Positions 10,384 to 25,400 are shown, counted from the stretch's first letter. The stretch is 64,000 bases of DNA from Timema cristinae (GCA_039000515.1 JBCFYV010000838.1:1-64000), one strand, 5' to 3'. Numbers and translations: made by a program. The notes: generated by a model not told the origin, from the sequence alone.

Positions 10384-11297
10384 AGTATTCACAAACTTAC
10401 TGGGAAACGATGTGGTTCTAATTGAAAAATTCACCTCAATAAACGAAACTGTTACAGCTAACCCCTACCCCTTGAAGAAGATGATATTCTTAAATGTGAT
10501 AACTGTGTAAACTATGAGCATTTGCTCGCAGAAGATAAAACACTAAAAGAAACTGTAGAATCCTCGAAAACACAGTTGAATTTATTTAAAAAGGTGCAAC
10601 AAAAAGGTTTAAAAAAATTATCCGATAAACTAAAAGCTATGCCAAACAAATTAGGAAGTATGTTGGTGTAACGAAATAATTAAAACAACAATTAATCAAA
10701 CGTAAATATAAAGACAAATATCGTTTAACTGTGTCACAAAACTTTTAACATGCACACAAATAAAAATAATTGGCCTATAAGGGAAATATTATCCCAAAGG
10801 ACAAGTGAAAATATTTTACGTTCAGTTACCTATCCCGTAAAGCGTATGTATGACTTTTGGAGGGGAAAGATCGTATTCCCTTTGCCTTCTTCAGCGTGGA
10901 AGGCTACTGTAAACGAGTTCAAGACCATTTTTGAATCACTTCATGGCTAGGGAGGTTCATACAGGATATAGAAAGGTGTCATTAAAGAACTTTAAAAAAA
11001 AACTAATAAATTTCCTAATGTAGGCCTATGTACATAAGCCATTCATGCTGTAAATATTTGTTTTTATTTATAATGATGAAGTGTAATGTATTTTTTAGGA
11101 AAAAAGGGGGAAATATTAAAAAGGGCATCTATCTATTTATTAAATTTAAGTACAGTGACGATATTAAAGAAAGAGTACATAAAATAGATGATGAAATAAT
11201 GGTGGGCTAGCTCAGATTTAAAATGAATACAATACTTTGGATTCAAAACCAACATTTACATTTAACAATAACAAAACTTACTATCTCGGGGTAAAAC
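10384..11297. other. Right flank of the hAT insertion; no recognisable gene
   Basis: Around 10471-10670 one + frame reads DDILKCDNCVNYEHLLAEDK and a Lys/Leu-rich coiled-coil-like tail to a stop at 10668-10670. A 66-codon frame follows at 10750-10950. Neither is recognised. They may be pieces of the host sequence or of the repeat that the hAT element entered. Confidence 0.4.

Positions 11298-11355
<58 letters not shown>
11298..11355. repeat. (TAA)n microsatellite
   Basis: About 19 uninterrupted TAA units. The following sequence stays open for about 85 codons (MHKIEHETLSGPLVHVV...) but matches nothing I know. Confidence 0.9.
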
Positions 11356-11356
<1 letters not shown>

Positions 11357-13069
11357 CATAAAATCGAACACGAGACTCTCTCAGGACCTCTGGTGCATGT
11401 TGTGAAAAAATATACCTTTACTGTACCTAGTCAACAATGGACTTATCCTGCGTACAACAATACCGGCCTCCAAGGTCAACATCCCAGGCAACTTTTTGTA
11501 GGTGAGATATCGCTAAATATGTGTTTTTTGAGAGCAATAGTAACAAGGTGGATTCCATTGAATGGTGATAATATAAATAAAATACTTAACAACGGATTTG
11601 GCTTTGAAAAAAATTAATAAGTTTAGTTTTACTTTGATAAATAATTGAAAATCTAAAATTTTACCCTGCCTAACTAACGTCTGCTAAATTATAAAGCTAA
11701 AATACAATTCATAATTCAAATAACAATAGTAATTTGATATATTAATAAAAAATATTATACTTTCTTGAGAAACCCTATTTAATAGATGTTCTTTATGAAG
11801 TTAATAGTTAAAATAAATGAATATAGATCATAAGACACTGCATTCCTGCCGAAGGAATGACTCTGTAGTAATAAAAATTATTTTCAGAGTCATTGTTAGA
11901 AAAAAATGCTAACTTGAGAAAGAAATACGAAGTCTTGAAATTGTAGAGAAGAAGTTCGTAAAAATATAACGTCTGCGTAGTGAAGCCGAAGCGGTGTAGA
12001 GATTAAAACTTAAAAAACAAAAATGTTGATATCACCTCAAAAGATGTTCTGGGAGGTCTTCGTCGAAACTGTGAGCTGGTCCAAAACTCACTAAAAGTCC
12101 AAGAGTCGTCATTGCAGAGGTCTACCCCTCGTCTAAAGTTGTCGTCACGTCTCCGGTAGTTATTTTGATCAACACTTGAAAGATTATTTTAAGAAATAAC
12201 TGTTAAAATTTCAATTTTTGTTGCACTGAAAATAATGTGGGTCATATTCTCTTTATCTCCCAGACGCCAATCCCGCTTCTTTCTTCCAATTTCCGCCTCT
12301 CGGCATTTCTCGTCGGGGCTCCAAAAATCTCTTGGATTTAAGTTCTAAATTTGAAATATATGTCTATAAATATGTGAAATTAAAGTAGAAACAAGGAATA
12401 TCTGTGTGTGAGGGGGAGGGGGAGGAAGAAATGATAATTAAGAAGCTTGATAAAGTCTTTAACTAAATGGATGCTGAATCTGATATCTGACAGTTTGACA
12501 TATGGTCATTGTTTGTAAATAAAAATAAGCTCAATTTCGTATTTTTTTTCCTCGCGGGCCTTTTAAAATTAAAATGTACGAGATTGGATGACGTATCTAT
12601 GTCGTCACATCCCCCACCTTCCCCCTCTAAAGAAAACCATTTATTTCGCATTTATGTCGCATCGGCCATTATGACTATCGTAGAATCTCGTAGAAGACGT
12701 TAAAAATAAAATTACACCTGATCAGTATCGTTTTAAAATATGGACGGGATATTTGGACAAAAACCCGGTAAATAATTATATTTCTTGTTCTGATAAAAGT
12801 ATTGTTATTATTATCTGGTGTTTCCTTTGACGCGTTTGACTCAATACAATATCTGTTGAAAACAATAAATTTAAAAATGAATAAAACGGGAATTAATTAA
12901 ATATAGTATGACATCTGGCCGCATGGCATGCTAGTCGCGTCAAAATAAGTAAACACCTCAGAGTAAATTAAAACTAAATAAAAATATAAATTGACAGAAT
13001 TAAAATTCTTACAATGTTTATGCATGAATGAGAACATTCATTAGAGTTAGACATGTGAATATGCACGAT
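11356..13069. other. Intergenic, AT-rich
   Basis: No gene is supportable. A small hairpin (GAATGACTCTG / CAGAGTCATT, 11858-11899) and a purine-rich GAGGGGGAGG tract near 12411-12426 are the only local structures seen. Confidence 0.5.
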
Positions 13070-14530
13070 GTTAGTGAAGCGAAACAAAGAAAGCTAGGAA
13101 ATGGATACAGTCCCCTTTTGAAACAGAGTACATCCAAGAATTGAGTTTCCTCTGGAATCCTTTGATTTTTGTTTTATGAGGTAAGTATATTCTCTTGGCG
13201 TCCTTGCATGGACAGGTTTAGATTGTTATATTTTTAAATATATATGCAAGATAAGCCAGTTTAAATACCAGCTTTCATCGTTCAACAACGTAGTAAATGA
13301 AGGGTAACCATCCTCCTCAAAAAATTATGTAACTCTTCCGTCATCTTTAGAACTAGATTTAAAACTGGGCCTCTATATAACCACCTCACTTCTGTGTGGA
13401 AAAGTAGGGTTTTATGTTTAGAATCCATTTCATGGCAATTTTTCGCAAAAATCCTAACCCTTAAAGGGCAAGATTTTACCAAATTCACCATCTTAACAGT
13501 GTCTTTGAGGACTGTAGATAACTCTTATCCAACTGTTCTTGCTACCAATGCTTCTCTATGAAGAAAACAGCATGTAATTATAATTGATGAATTTTTATTC
13601 TGTGTTCTGTAAACAAACCCTTTATATCTCCCCAAAATAGATGGTGCTCCGTCTGTACATAGGGCACAGCAATCACACCTAGATAAATCTGAATTGGCTA
13701 AGTAAGAACTGTTTCAAATATGTCACTTCCAGTTATTGTAGTCTTCAGTTCCAAGCAAAATAAAAAGTTCTCAATAATACTTGTCTCCGCGACAAAGTAA
13801 CCAAATCCAAGTAACTGAACTTTTTTGTCTCTATCGGTGCTCTCATCTACTTAAAGAGAAAATGGCCTATTTACTTAATTTTTTTAACAACATTTTGACT
13901 GATGTCCTCAGTATTTCAACAATACGCTGGCTTATTGCATCATTGGACAAAGGTACTTTTGAAATTATCTCGTTAACTTCTTTTCCAAGCATGGTTTCAG
14001 CGATGATCTGACGAGCTGGCCCAATTAAGTTTTCACCAATAATATCAATTCAGAAACTTTTAACGACACCTCAAGGGCACTATCCGAAACTTTAACCCTT
14101 TTTTACATTTTAGCTGCCCCATTGTGTTGTGATTTTAAAATACATTCAAAGGATGAAGATGGTTTTTGGGACTCAACTAGACGTTTGGTGTTTAAATACC
14201 ACTTCATTTTTCTCGGAACCATTGCTTCATTTCTCAGGCGTTCTTCAACAAAAATACATATAAGAACTTGCCGGACACAATCTTCATTCGAAGTGAAACC
14301 AAAAGTTAAATAGTTATTATGTTTCCTTGACACTTTAAGAGGCTTAACACTGGAACTAGTAGTAGATTTTTCATGAGATGATTTGTTTCCTCACTTACAC
14401 TTGGTTTTATAGTGTTCACTTCAATATTCACATTAACGTTACTGGATAAATCAACACTAGTGGAAAGTTCAATATAAATTACGTTTTCTTCATTTATCCG
14501 CTTCTTAACCAAAAACTTATTCATCAATTG
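13070..14530 (-). pseudogene. ZBED/SCAND3-like hAT transposase relic
   Basis: Read on the minus strand from MMNKFLVKKR (14527). A degenerate BED-finger region follows: YLTFGFTSNEDC and LRNEAMVPRKMKWYLNTKR, with part of the Cys/His ligands lost. Then come ETMLGKEVNEIISKVP and LSNDAISQRIVEIL, CTDGAPSILGRYKGF (around 13655), and EMDSKHKTLLFHTEVRWLYR (around 13380-13440). It ends with LNLSMQG and KIKGFQRKLNSW near 13100-13220. This is the order found in ZBED5/SCAND3-type hAT transposases and domesticated relatives. Many stops and register changes make it a fossil. A minus-strand end CAGGGATTCCCAACGGGGA at 15049-15067 looks like its 5' hAT terminus; the other end was not found. Confidence 0.8.
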
Positions 14531-15048
14531 AAGATCAAAAACCGTTTATGTTGTGACGCAGATAAACAAAGCAACTGGGTCTAAAAAATATGCCACATGT
14601 AGAGGGCGGGCGACAAGTGGCGAAGCTTGACCTTGAAAGGCCAAACTGATTTTCAGTCACTTTTCAGTAGTGGGGGAAACAAATCACCCAGTACTTCTTG
14701 GTCTTTCAGAACCTACAGCTCTATCTCCAAGCATCACCAGCTACCGGTATCCCTCTCAACAACACTGGCATGAAAGTGATATGAGCGTGGAGTACATCTT
14801 TGTTCAGCACTAAAAAAACATCCATAAATATATTGTTGTTGGGCTTACGCCTGCAATTTGTAGGCAATTAAGTGTGCAATTACAAAAACAATAAAATCGG
14901 ATGGCAAGCCTAATGAAATAGATTGCAGTTAATATTTAAATATTATTTTAGTGGATAATTTTCACGCGATTTCTTTTTTATTTATATATAGCAAGTAATA
15001 AATTAAATCTTAATAAATTCCATGGCATACTTACACAATTTCTCGTCA

Positions 15049-15067
15049 TCCCCGTTGGGAATCCCTG
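15049..15067 (-). repeat. Candidate hAT terminus (CAGGGATTCCCAAC)
   Basis: On the minus strand CAGGGATTCCCAACGGGGA matches the usual start of hAT elements of the CAGGGGTTCCCAA type and lies 540 bp upstream of the ZBED-like transposase start. The flanking octamer CTCTAGAT (15068-15075) was not found at a left end, so the pair is unproven. Confidence 0.45.
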
Positions 15068-15514
15068 CTCTAGATTTTCTTCTAGTGCTTTCTATGAGAT
15101 GTTTTGGAACTAAGTTTTCTGTTAGTTTCTTTTTCATTTCTTATGTTGGCTAGAACTGTTAGTATCTTGCGGTTGTGGAGCTTTCCTGTCTACTAATAGC
15201 TCTTATTTGTTTACGCCGAGTATTCTAATGTTTATATTATAATAGTAAATGTGAATCGCAATGTATATAAATATTACAGCAAGAGAAAGACGATGCTTCT
15301 GGTTGATCTCTATTTTGATTCTTATTGTTTTTCTTAATTCACCTCTACAAAAACTAACCTAGGGTTATTTAACACAGTTTAAGCATTTTAATTAATGACA
15401 TGTTATTATTCTATTAGACGAATTTCAAAAATATAATATGATGATCACAATGTAATTTTTTAAATTGACTACGTAGTTTGTCAAGGCTATCTATTAAAAG
15501 GAGCAAACCCAAAA

Positions 15515-16491
15515 ATGGAAAAAGGAGATGATGAACAAGGGTCATGTAGCAACAAAACAAAGCACAAGAAAAAATCTCTATGTCGCATATTGATGCAGAG
15601 AAGAACCAAAGTAGGTTGTTTATCTACAGATTCTGAAGAACTTACTTTAAATGACAATGTTTCTTCAGTTGATAAACAAATCAACAAAACTGACAAGCTC
15701 ACCGAGTCTTCTGAAGGTCAAAATGTGACACAGTTTCGAAAAGAGAATCAGAAATCTATTCATGATCAAGATCGATCTCCGTCTATGAAAGAAATTCGCA
15801 ATAGTACTAAATTGTCTTTGTGCTGTGCTATGACAGAGAGCTCAAAATCATCCCATTACCAACATTCAAATTATCATCGTGTTAACAATGACACATCTTT
15901 AATCCAAAGTAATTCAAACAACTGTGCTAGTAATGATTTGATGTGTACAAATAATAAAAATAAATTGGTAAGTTCAAATAAAACTTTATCGGAGGATAGA
16001 TCAACACCGGAATCTCATTCAAATAAAGTAGTTGAAGGTCCCAGGAATGATGACAAAGAACTAAATCTTCAGAGCCATGAGTGTGGTGATGTCCATAACA
16101 GTTCCTCGCTTTCTCTCTCGGCCAGTGAAATATCGTCTTGTGATTCTTCCCCTGTTCCTATTACAACTTCTCAAACCCGTTTTCGCAGACACCTCGTGCA
16201 ACGTCGCTCAGCGGACAATCTTTTTCTAGGGTCTCGCCAGTCCCCTTCTCTTCGCCATTCTTCTCCAGACTCCAGTAAGAGTGCCCCCGAAACTCACCAA
16301 CACTACAAGACAAGGTCTGCATCCCACGAACCAATGGCACCCCAGACTCAAAAGGGCCCATTGACTAGTGAAGAGTTAAATACTGACAAGACCAGAACTG
16401 GCTTAATCACTTCTATGGACAGTTTAGCTCGCCACTCGCTGCTGGCAGCGCAAGTTCTTCATCTTATTCCAACAACCAAAGCCAGAGAGAG
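15515..16491 (+). CDS. INPP5E: INPP5E exon 1 (N-terminal disordered region)
   Basis: Encodes residues 1-325 plus two bases. Low complexity, rich in Ser, Asn, Thr and Lys, with [14 protein letters not shown] and [16 protein letters not shown] near the end. The donor GAG|GTCAGT leaves phase 2. The frame reads on into the intron to 16612, which is not coding. A further upstream 5' exon cannot be excluded. Confidence 0.88.
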
Positions 16492-19400
16492 GTCAGTAAC
16501 AGCACCTACTTTAGTGTGTAACCCCCTAGGGGCGCTAGCCTTAACAATCATCTTATTAACCTACAATAGTAGGCCTAAATATATTCATATCAATATCAAA
16601 TTTATTAAATAGGTTTGCCCAAATACCCATACCTTTTTGTATAGGAAAAAAAATTACAAATTCTAACCTTAGAATACCCCTACGGGGATAGTAGCCTACC
16701 CATCATATAGATAGCAGTGTTATTCAACCATCACTAACCGGCCTCGTGGTAGACCTATAGTCTTCAGAGCCCCTGGTTGCCGACCTAGACAGGGTTTGGT
16801 TAATTAGGATTAAGTTAAGTTAAGACCATTATTGACTCTACCCTGTCATATTCACTATCATCATCCGTTCACCTTATCAAGACATGGAAACAGCCTCATT
16901 GGATGTATGATTAGTATATTTGGGCGTCCCCTGGGCAACGGTATATTTGTACCGGCTAATATTTCAGCAAACCGAGATACAATTATTATTCAAGCATTTT
17001 TGTTTGTTCACCCCCAGATAAGTAAATGGTATTTTTAATTTTGTACCACCAAAATTGTTGGTGCATGGTTCAAGTTATAAATATTTAGAATCTAGATCTT
17101 AAATAGGATAAATTGCACCCAAAATAATGTAATAAATATTAAGTTTTTCGCTTAAATGCGATATAAATATATATATATATACATGTATATTTACAGATTT
17201 TGTAATTTTATGTACCCCTAAGATGTTTTTACATACTCCTGTAAAAAAGAAAATAATTTCAATATGCTCTATAATCTATAAAAGGTTACTATTCCTTATC
17301 TTTACCTACTAAAGTAAGTGTATTTGCTTAGGAAATGTATATTCTTTAATACCTTAGCCTATGCTAAACTTGTTTGGTCACAAATTTTATAACATAATTC
17401 TGCATACAATAATTATAAAGTAGCAATGGAAAACTTACACAAGTTTCCGGTACCAGTCTATTCAAATTATTTTATAAGAACCCTGTAGGTGTATCCAAAT
17501 AGATTACTTCTAAAAGTATAATTTTTAGTCGACCTTGGTGATCTTGAAGTAAAGTGCTCGCCTCAGAACCAGATGATCATAGGTGCAAACCCAGCTGTGG
17601 GCAATAGATTTTTCTTGAACGATTAAAATCCATAGCACACCTTTCCTTGCAGGAGAAATAAAGCTTTCGGTTCAATGTTGACTGTGGCATGTAAAAGAAC
17701 CTTGGAAGATACGTGAAAATAACTTTCTTGGCAAAATTTGTAGGGCCTTTCACTCTCACTCATAGAAATTCTTGTATACTGATATAATCAATCAGATCAT
17801 AAAGAGCATGTTAAATAGACCTACCTTAAATAAAGAAAAAAAATATATTTTCATAATTTTCTCACAGACATATTAAAATTGTATTTAAGATAATAAAATC
17901 ACAAACTTGTTGCATTCAACACTTGCCACAAACTACCCTACTGAAATACTATTGGGTTAAAAAAATTTTTAACATCGCGACTTTCTACAGGTTGAACATT
18001 AAGTTGAAGTTGTAAGTTGTAATTAAACCATTTGAACTAATTATTTTAGTATATCACATACAGGAACTTTCTACATGGGCGCATTGCTGCCAACTCATTA
18101 CTTGGTCTGGCCGAGTTAGAAAAAACTCTTCCACAGCGAGAACTTCGTATATTTGTTGGCACTTGGAACATGAATGGACAGGTAAATAATATATTGCATG
18201 TAAACTGTCTGAAAGTTTATATTTATTCATGTACCTGAAAAATTGACTAATATTTAGTTAAATTTGTCACAAACATATTGACAGGAAGAACGATTGAATT
18301 TTTTTTTGTAGCAATTTTTTGGTCTATTTTATTTATTCAATAGGGCCTAATGTTTTTCAACAATCACTATTTTAAATCATAAGACTCACATTTAAAAAAA
18401 TAGATATTTAATTTAACAACATTGTTATAAACAGTTTAATTTAAGGAGTAAGGATGAGGAAAGTAATTTAGAGGAAATGCACCCACATTGTAGAGGAAAT
18501 GAGAAAACTATAGCGATTAATCACATTCAGGAAACCACCACCAGAGTACCCAGTGGAGACTCAAACCTCGATCTCACTGCCACCGCCATTACAGCCTATT
18601 TTTTGCAAGACCGAAACCTTAAACTGTATGAACATTGCGCGAGTAAAAAAACAACCTTTGACTTGGTAATTGTGTGTTGCATTGCATTACCCTTTAAGGC
18701 TAGCTGCATATTTACACTAATGGAACCGAGATTAGGTAGTTAGATTTTAGAGGCATCTAAATTTTCATTGAGGGAGAGGAGAAAATATTTTAGGAAAAAA
18801 ACACCCTCAGTAGACTTGACCAGGATTCAAATCCTGACTTCTATGCTACACCATAAATATTGTAACCATCTTTACAGGTCTCACTGCATTGAATAATAAG
18901 CATTTTGTGGAATAACTAGCTATCATTTTCTTGATTCAGGCCCCTCCTCGTGAACTGAATGACTTCATGCTACCGGCTGGTTTGGAGCATGTGCCAGACA
19001 TCATTGCTGTGGGGACACAGGAAAGCTATTCTGAACGTTTTGAGTGGGAAGTGCACATCCAAGAAACTGTGGGGCCCTCACACCTCCTCTTCCACTCGGC
19101 GGCTCTGGGAACGCTGCATCTGGCTATCTACATGAGACGGGACTTGCTGTGGTTCTGTTCAGGTGGGTTGCATCTCCACACGTTAAAAATTAACAACTCT
19201 CTAAGGTTTCTTATAGTTATTTATCACTGAGCACTATATTTTTGAGGGGCATAGATACATACCTACATGATCTCTAGTTTAATAGTTGGGGTGTTTATGA
19301 AATTTGTAAACTTTAACTAGAGATGGGTCAGATACACTATTTTATGAATCTGAATCTTCATTTTATCTTCAAATCCCAATATCACATTTAAATTCGAATC

Positions 19401-22400
19401 CAGGAAAAAATTATGAACATAAGAGGAAATAAGAATCTAACAAAATAATAGAAAGTAGAAATAGTAGCTAAAAGTTAACATTTTTGCTAAAATGCATTCA
19501 TTATAACATTCTTACATTCTATTAAGTGTTAAATTAATGGTCTGGGGTGTGGTTGTTAAGGTTTTTCTTATAATTATGTTGAGACTGAACCACCAATTAT
19601 GAGTATTAGAGCTCTATAAAACAAATTTCATCTCAAAATTTAAAAAAAAAAAACACTTTATTTTATCGAATCTTGAACCCAATATTGTCTCAAATCCTCA
19701 AATATAAAGTGTTAGGGATGAGTAAGATTGAACTTAAAACATGTGTACCCACATTTGTGTGGCGGGAGAGTGAAAATAATTAAGGTAAAACCATCCTCAA
19801 TACACCTGACCTTCATTTGAACCCCAATCGGTTAACACCCGAGACCACACAGCCACTGGAGCAGGTAGATTTTATTCCTGTTTACACGAAACTAGCAAAT
19901 ATTGATTGTTTTAATTTCTCAGCTATTCACTGTAACCTTGGCAATGATTTTACTGTTGCTCTAGTCCCGGAAGAGTCCAGCTATAGTGTCCGGCCGGGTA
20001 CAGCGTTCAGGACCAAAGGAGCTGTGGCAATAGCATTCATGTTGTTTGGGACATCGTACTTGTTCATCACTGCCCATCTTACTGCACATGTTGAAAAAGT
20101 AAAAGAAAGGATCCATGATGTCAAGAGGATTATCCGGTCATTGGATCTGCCTAAACTACTTCCTGTACGACACAAGAGTAAAGGTATCTCCATAATTTTT
20201 TGTGTGTTTCTCCTTTATTATTAATTTCTCATAAAGGCCTAGTGTGTTGGCCTGAATAAAAAAGGAGCTGTCTTAGAAATTGAAACAAAATATTCTTCCT
20301 GTAAAATATTGTATTAATTTTAAGGATGTATAGAATCCATATTTATTAAATTCAAATCTCAAAATTGAACCTTAAAAACCTAATAACTAGAGATGGATCA
20401 AATCCATTATTTGAAGAATCTGAATCTTGGATATGAATCTTTATTTTACCTTTTGAATCCAGAATCTCGAAGTAGAATGAAAATCTTGGAAAAACAAGTA
20501 TGAATATACTACTTGAAGAAATAGGAATCTACCCAATTGACCTGAAAATAGTCCACACTTTTTTTTTCTTCATAGAAACAACCTTTATAACAGTTTAGTG
20601 CGACAAATATCATAACTTTAGATGGATTCAAAAATGAGGTGGCCCAATGGCTAGAATTTTATAAAATAACTTTAGATAGATAATATGTAAAAATGTTGTA
20701 TCCTTGAGGAATGTATGTAGTTTTATTGATATAGATTGCCACAACAGATCCAGGAGTAGTAATAAGCTAGTGATTTTTTGTTCTTACATGCTTCTGACAT
20801 AGTATGCATAAGATATTTTTTGCTATACTAATTTAATAAGCCAGAATATGTTTGAAATAATGAACTTATTTTATTATCATAGATATGTATTTTTATGAAC
20901 ACCTGTGTATAGGTATCTAGTGACTTATTTAGATTAATATCTCAATTTTTTTTAACATGTTTATAATAAACGATGTTATATTCTTTTCCTGTATCATTTT
21001 ATTAATATTTCCTTACTGTCACCCTTACCTCTTCTTCCTTCTGTGGGCCTAGGTTGTCAGAATAGGTTGCGGCCAAGGATGGGGGAAGTGACTAGGTTCT
21101 GATTGTGTGGGTTCGTAATTGACGTTCGACTTGGGTTTTTATCGCTTTTATTGTACTACTAAATTCTATTACAAAACATGATGTTGTTATGAAATTTTAG
21201 AGGATATAGAAAAACTTAAAAACCTAAAAGATATACTTAGCTCGTGACAGAACGAAGTATTCAAGGAATGATTAACCAATGGCCTGACTAACCTCTAGGT
21301 GATTCTACACAGTTTATGAACCTTAGTAGCCTGGGCTCGACAGTAGCCCTCGAATACAGGAACTGATGATCCGGCGTCATAACCCTCATAGCCCCAAAAA
21401 TTGGTAGAGTGACTCCCTAGACTCAATGGGGATTAGTCAGCCCTGTTAGCTTGGATTCACTACTATTTATCCTGGCTTCCAACCTGATTTACCGTGAGGA
21501 ATGCAGACACACTGTTTATGTTGTCAGCACATATTATGTTCTATTTTCTTACTAGCTAAACACAACACCTTGCAATACTCGTTTTGTCATTCACAATCCA
21601 GAACACAACAAATATTAAACAAACACACACCTCAATTTAGGTCATTTCGATTACACTATATTAAAAGAAAATTTAAAAAATAATAAAAAAATGTCAGAGC
21701 TCACCACTGATTAAGGTGTACTTGATACCATATTCCACTAAGCTATCTGTGTTATAAAATCCTTACACAGAGTTAGTTACCTTTCTATATCTTCTTTGAT
21801 AAAAGACTCATACTCTCTACCTTTAGTCAACAAAACCAGTTTATTCATTCGCTGACCTTGACATTTAAATGGCCATCTCTGCTGCACAATACCCTCTTTG
21901 TTGGGTTCTTCTCCTCAACCTTAGACCCTCAAACTTCACTGGAACAAAACTAGTAGAGAGATTCGATTTCAAGTCGAGTTTTAGTAACTGCTTAAACTCA
22001 CCTCACAGATTTTCTTTTAAACTTGAAAAAATTCGAGTAGGTAAAAAGTTTTTTCATTTTCTAAGTTTGATTGATTTTATTCAATTTTAGGTATTATTTC
22101 TTGGGTAAGAAAGTGCTTCAATGATTTCTTTTGTTTAGTTAAAAAAAGATATAATACAATTGCATTCAATATAATAAACATCTGATTATGTGTGATTTTA
22201 ATTTTTATCCACAAAAAAAATATTCCAAAAATATCTATATTTGCACGTTTATGATTTATAAATAGATCTTTTACAGAAATTCAACTTGAAATATTTCTAC
22301 CACAAATATTGCTTTATATTACTCGAACTAAAAAAGAACTACATGTTTTTGTTCAAACTTGACTTGAAGTGAAAAATACCTACTCATATGCAATGGTGGA

Positions 22401-25400
22401 TTTAAAATTTTTGCGCCCCTAGGCACAATTACAATATGTGGCCCTCCCGTGCAACAAAAATTTTGTTGTCAAGGGCTTTAGGTAGTTTCAGAGGAAAGCG
22501 GTTGGAAGGGGGGGGGGGCGAAGTTAGTATCGGAGAAATGATTTCTATGAAAGATAATTAGGCATGTACATGCCCTACAATAGTTTGAGTTAACATTATG
22601 AATAAGGGCTGACTGATGTCAGTTATAAAGCGATTGCAAAGTACAGTTATTTAAAAAGAAATATTGTTGTTCTGACTTTAATTTGAACTAATTTGATTAT
22701 CTTAATCAATAATTTCTTAACGTAATTTTAAAAACAAAATAATATAATAAAAATAATATTATCCAAAATTTTCTGAACATAATTTTAAAAACAAAATAAT
22801 ATAGTAAAAATAATGTTATCCAAAATGTGCCTCCTAAAGAAACCGCAGGTGTTTGTCGGGTTAGTGTTTTATTAAAACAATTTCTACTTGAATATTACTC
22901 AGCTAAAGGTTTTCCCAATCCCTTATTTTAACCTTGGTTTATCCTATTACTTTGTTCCAAATAGCCATATTAATTTTTTTGAAACTTTATTTCTACAATC
23001 AGTTAACATTTAAATTATGATATTGTTGAACAATTTGAACACATGCCCAGTGAAGTCCCATACAATATTGTGAAGATATCCGCTAAAGTGTGGTCTGATA
23101 TGTGTTTCAGACGTAACTCAGAACTTTGATTATGTGTTCTGGTGCGGGGATTTGAACTTCAGACTGTCTCAATCAAGGGATGAGGTGATTCAGTGGGTGT
23201 CTGAGCAGAATTTCCCCATGCCTCAGCCGCACTTGCTACAAAACGACCAACTGCGGAGAAGTAGGGCTGAAGGTATTACTATAGTAACCCAAGATTTCAC
23301 ATTAAGTAAAGATGGGATGGTACCCACAGTGGTGGGCACACAGATAAGAAGCTGAAGTGGTTTACTCTAAATGGTTTTCCACCCTCTTTCCAGGCAAACT
23401 CAAGTAAACTCCCTCCAAATTTTATTCCTCAAACCAACCATATTAGTAGATAATTTGGATGGGTAGTCAAACATGAAGCATAACAGATAAGATGTCTTTT
23501 AATTAGAAAAGGTTTTTAGTTCCTTGATTTGACCAAAAACAGTTCTATTTTAATGTTATTTATTGTAGAATTTAGTTGATTAACACATGTGTTGTAAACA
23601 TGTCCATTTCTCAGCTACGAGGCACATCCAGAAAGTAAGAGTACTGGTTGCCCTCTCGTGCTGTGAGACTTTTTTTTCCAAGGTTGGCAACACTGAGTGG
23701 TAGTTGGGGTTCTTCTGAACACCAGCACAGGCGGAAGCGTTAGTATGAAAACTCGCCTTGTAGTGTCCGTTTGTGTGAAATATGTCTATGAGAAATCCCA
23801 CCAAGTGCGAAGCGTGCGCTGTCATCAGGTTCCTTCTCGCTGAAGGAAAAACACTGACTGAAATTTTTTTACGGACCAAAACTGTTTATGGTGAAGGTGT
23901 TATGAACCCAACGAATGTATTTAAGTGGTGCCGTGAGTTTAATGAAGGCAGAACGAATGTTTGTGTCGATCAGAGGTGTGGAAGACCTTCCATTTTGGCT
24001 GATGAGTTGGTGGAAAAAAATCGAGAAAACTGTTTGTGAAGATCAGCAATTGACAGTGGATGAAATTTCTGCGATGTTTTCTGATTTCTCTTACATGAAA
24101 CAATTACAGAAACGCTGGGATTTCGAAAAGTGTGTGCAAGATGGGTCCCAAAACAACTGACAGAGTAGCATAAAGTGAATCGGGTCGCTAGCGCTCGCAA
24201 GTTACTTGAGCGATTTGAATTCAAAGGTGAGGATTTTCTGAGCTTGATTTTGGCTGGAGATGAAACCCTGGGTGGCTCATTACACTTCTGAGACAAAAAG
24301 ACAGTCATCACAGTGGCGGCACACTAGATCCTCATCTGCCAAAAAATTCAAAACCTCAATTTTGGGCAAAAAAATCATGGCCATTATGTTTTGAGACCGA
24401 AAAGGGATCATTTTGATCGAATTTCTGCCTCAGGAGGAGACAATTAATGCAGCACGATACTGTGAGACCCTAAAAAAGCTCAAGAGAGCAATTCAAAACA
24501 AACGAAGGGGAATGTTGGCGAAAGGAGTGCGCTTGTTGAACAACAATGCCCGCCCGCACATGGCGCTTTTGGAAACATTCGGTTGGGACATTTTGAACCA
24601 CCCCACATACTCCCCTGACTTGGTGCCTTCAGACTTTCATCTTTTCACCTCCCTGAAGACTCACATGAGTGGAAAAAAAAAAATTTCACCCGACGAGGAG
24701 GTGAAACAAGAGGTCCTGAACTGGATAAGGAGATGGTGGGAGAATTCTTTTAGGAGGGCATCAAAAAGCTTATGCCACGGCTCACAACTTGCATAGAATG
24801 GGAAGGTGACGACGTGGAGAAATAACGGACATATTTACCAACAAAATCATGTAATTTTGTTTTAAATAAAAAAATTTTAAATAGAAAAATTGAGTACTCT
24901 TACTTTATGGGCGTGCCTCGTACATCATCATCTAGAGCAGTGATATTCAACCTTTTTTGTTCGTGTTTTCTCTTATAATTTACTTTCAGCTTTTTACATC
25001 AAAGTTACTGGTGCATGATACAAGCCTTACATATTATATATCCACATCTAAAATAAATTATGTACTGAATTGTGTATTAAATAATAAATACATGTGAAAT
25101 GTGTATTATTCTTTTCAATTTTACATACTCATATTTTTTCACTTACTCCTGGTACACTCCAAGTTGTATATATATGTATGTAAGTGTTATTATTTTGTAC
25201 TCAGCTACGATAACTTCAAACACAACATCTTGGTGTTATCTTGTAGCTGCCTTTCCCCCCGGCCCTGCCAGATTGTAGATTGACCGACAATATTGTTCAG
25301 TTGAATCACCCACCACCCTTGATGTTTTAAAAACCGTTATCAGGGATGATTGACGACAGCTAGCCGCGGGAAACCTCTAGTTCCCTCATGGCTTCTCACT

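Noticed and set aside
11237..11617. 126-codon ORF with poly-isoleucine
   Set aside because: The Ile run is a translated (TAA)n microsatellite and the remainder matches no family I know.
16492..16612. INPP5E exon 1 reading past 16491 to its stop
   Set aside because: A GTCAGT donor at 16492 and perfect phase to exon 2 (KARER-NFLHGR) show this is intron.
19817..19964. Longer exon 4 start
   Set aside because: The sequence is a decayed SINE and joining here breaks phase and homology; the TCTAG acceptor at 19964 fits both.
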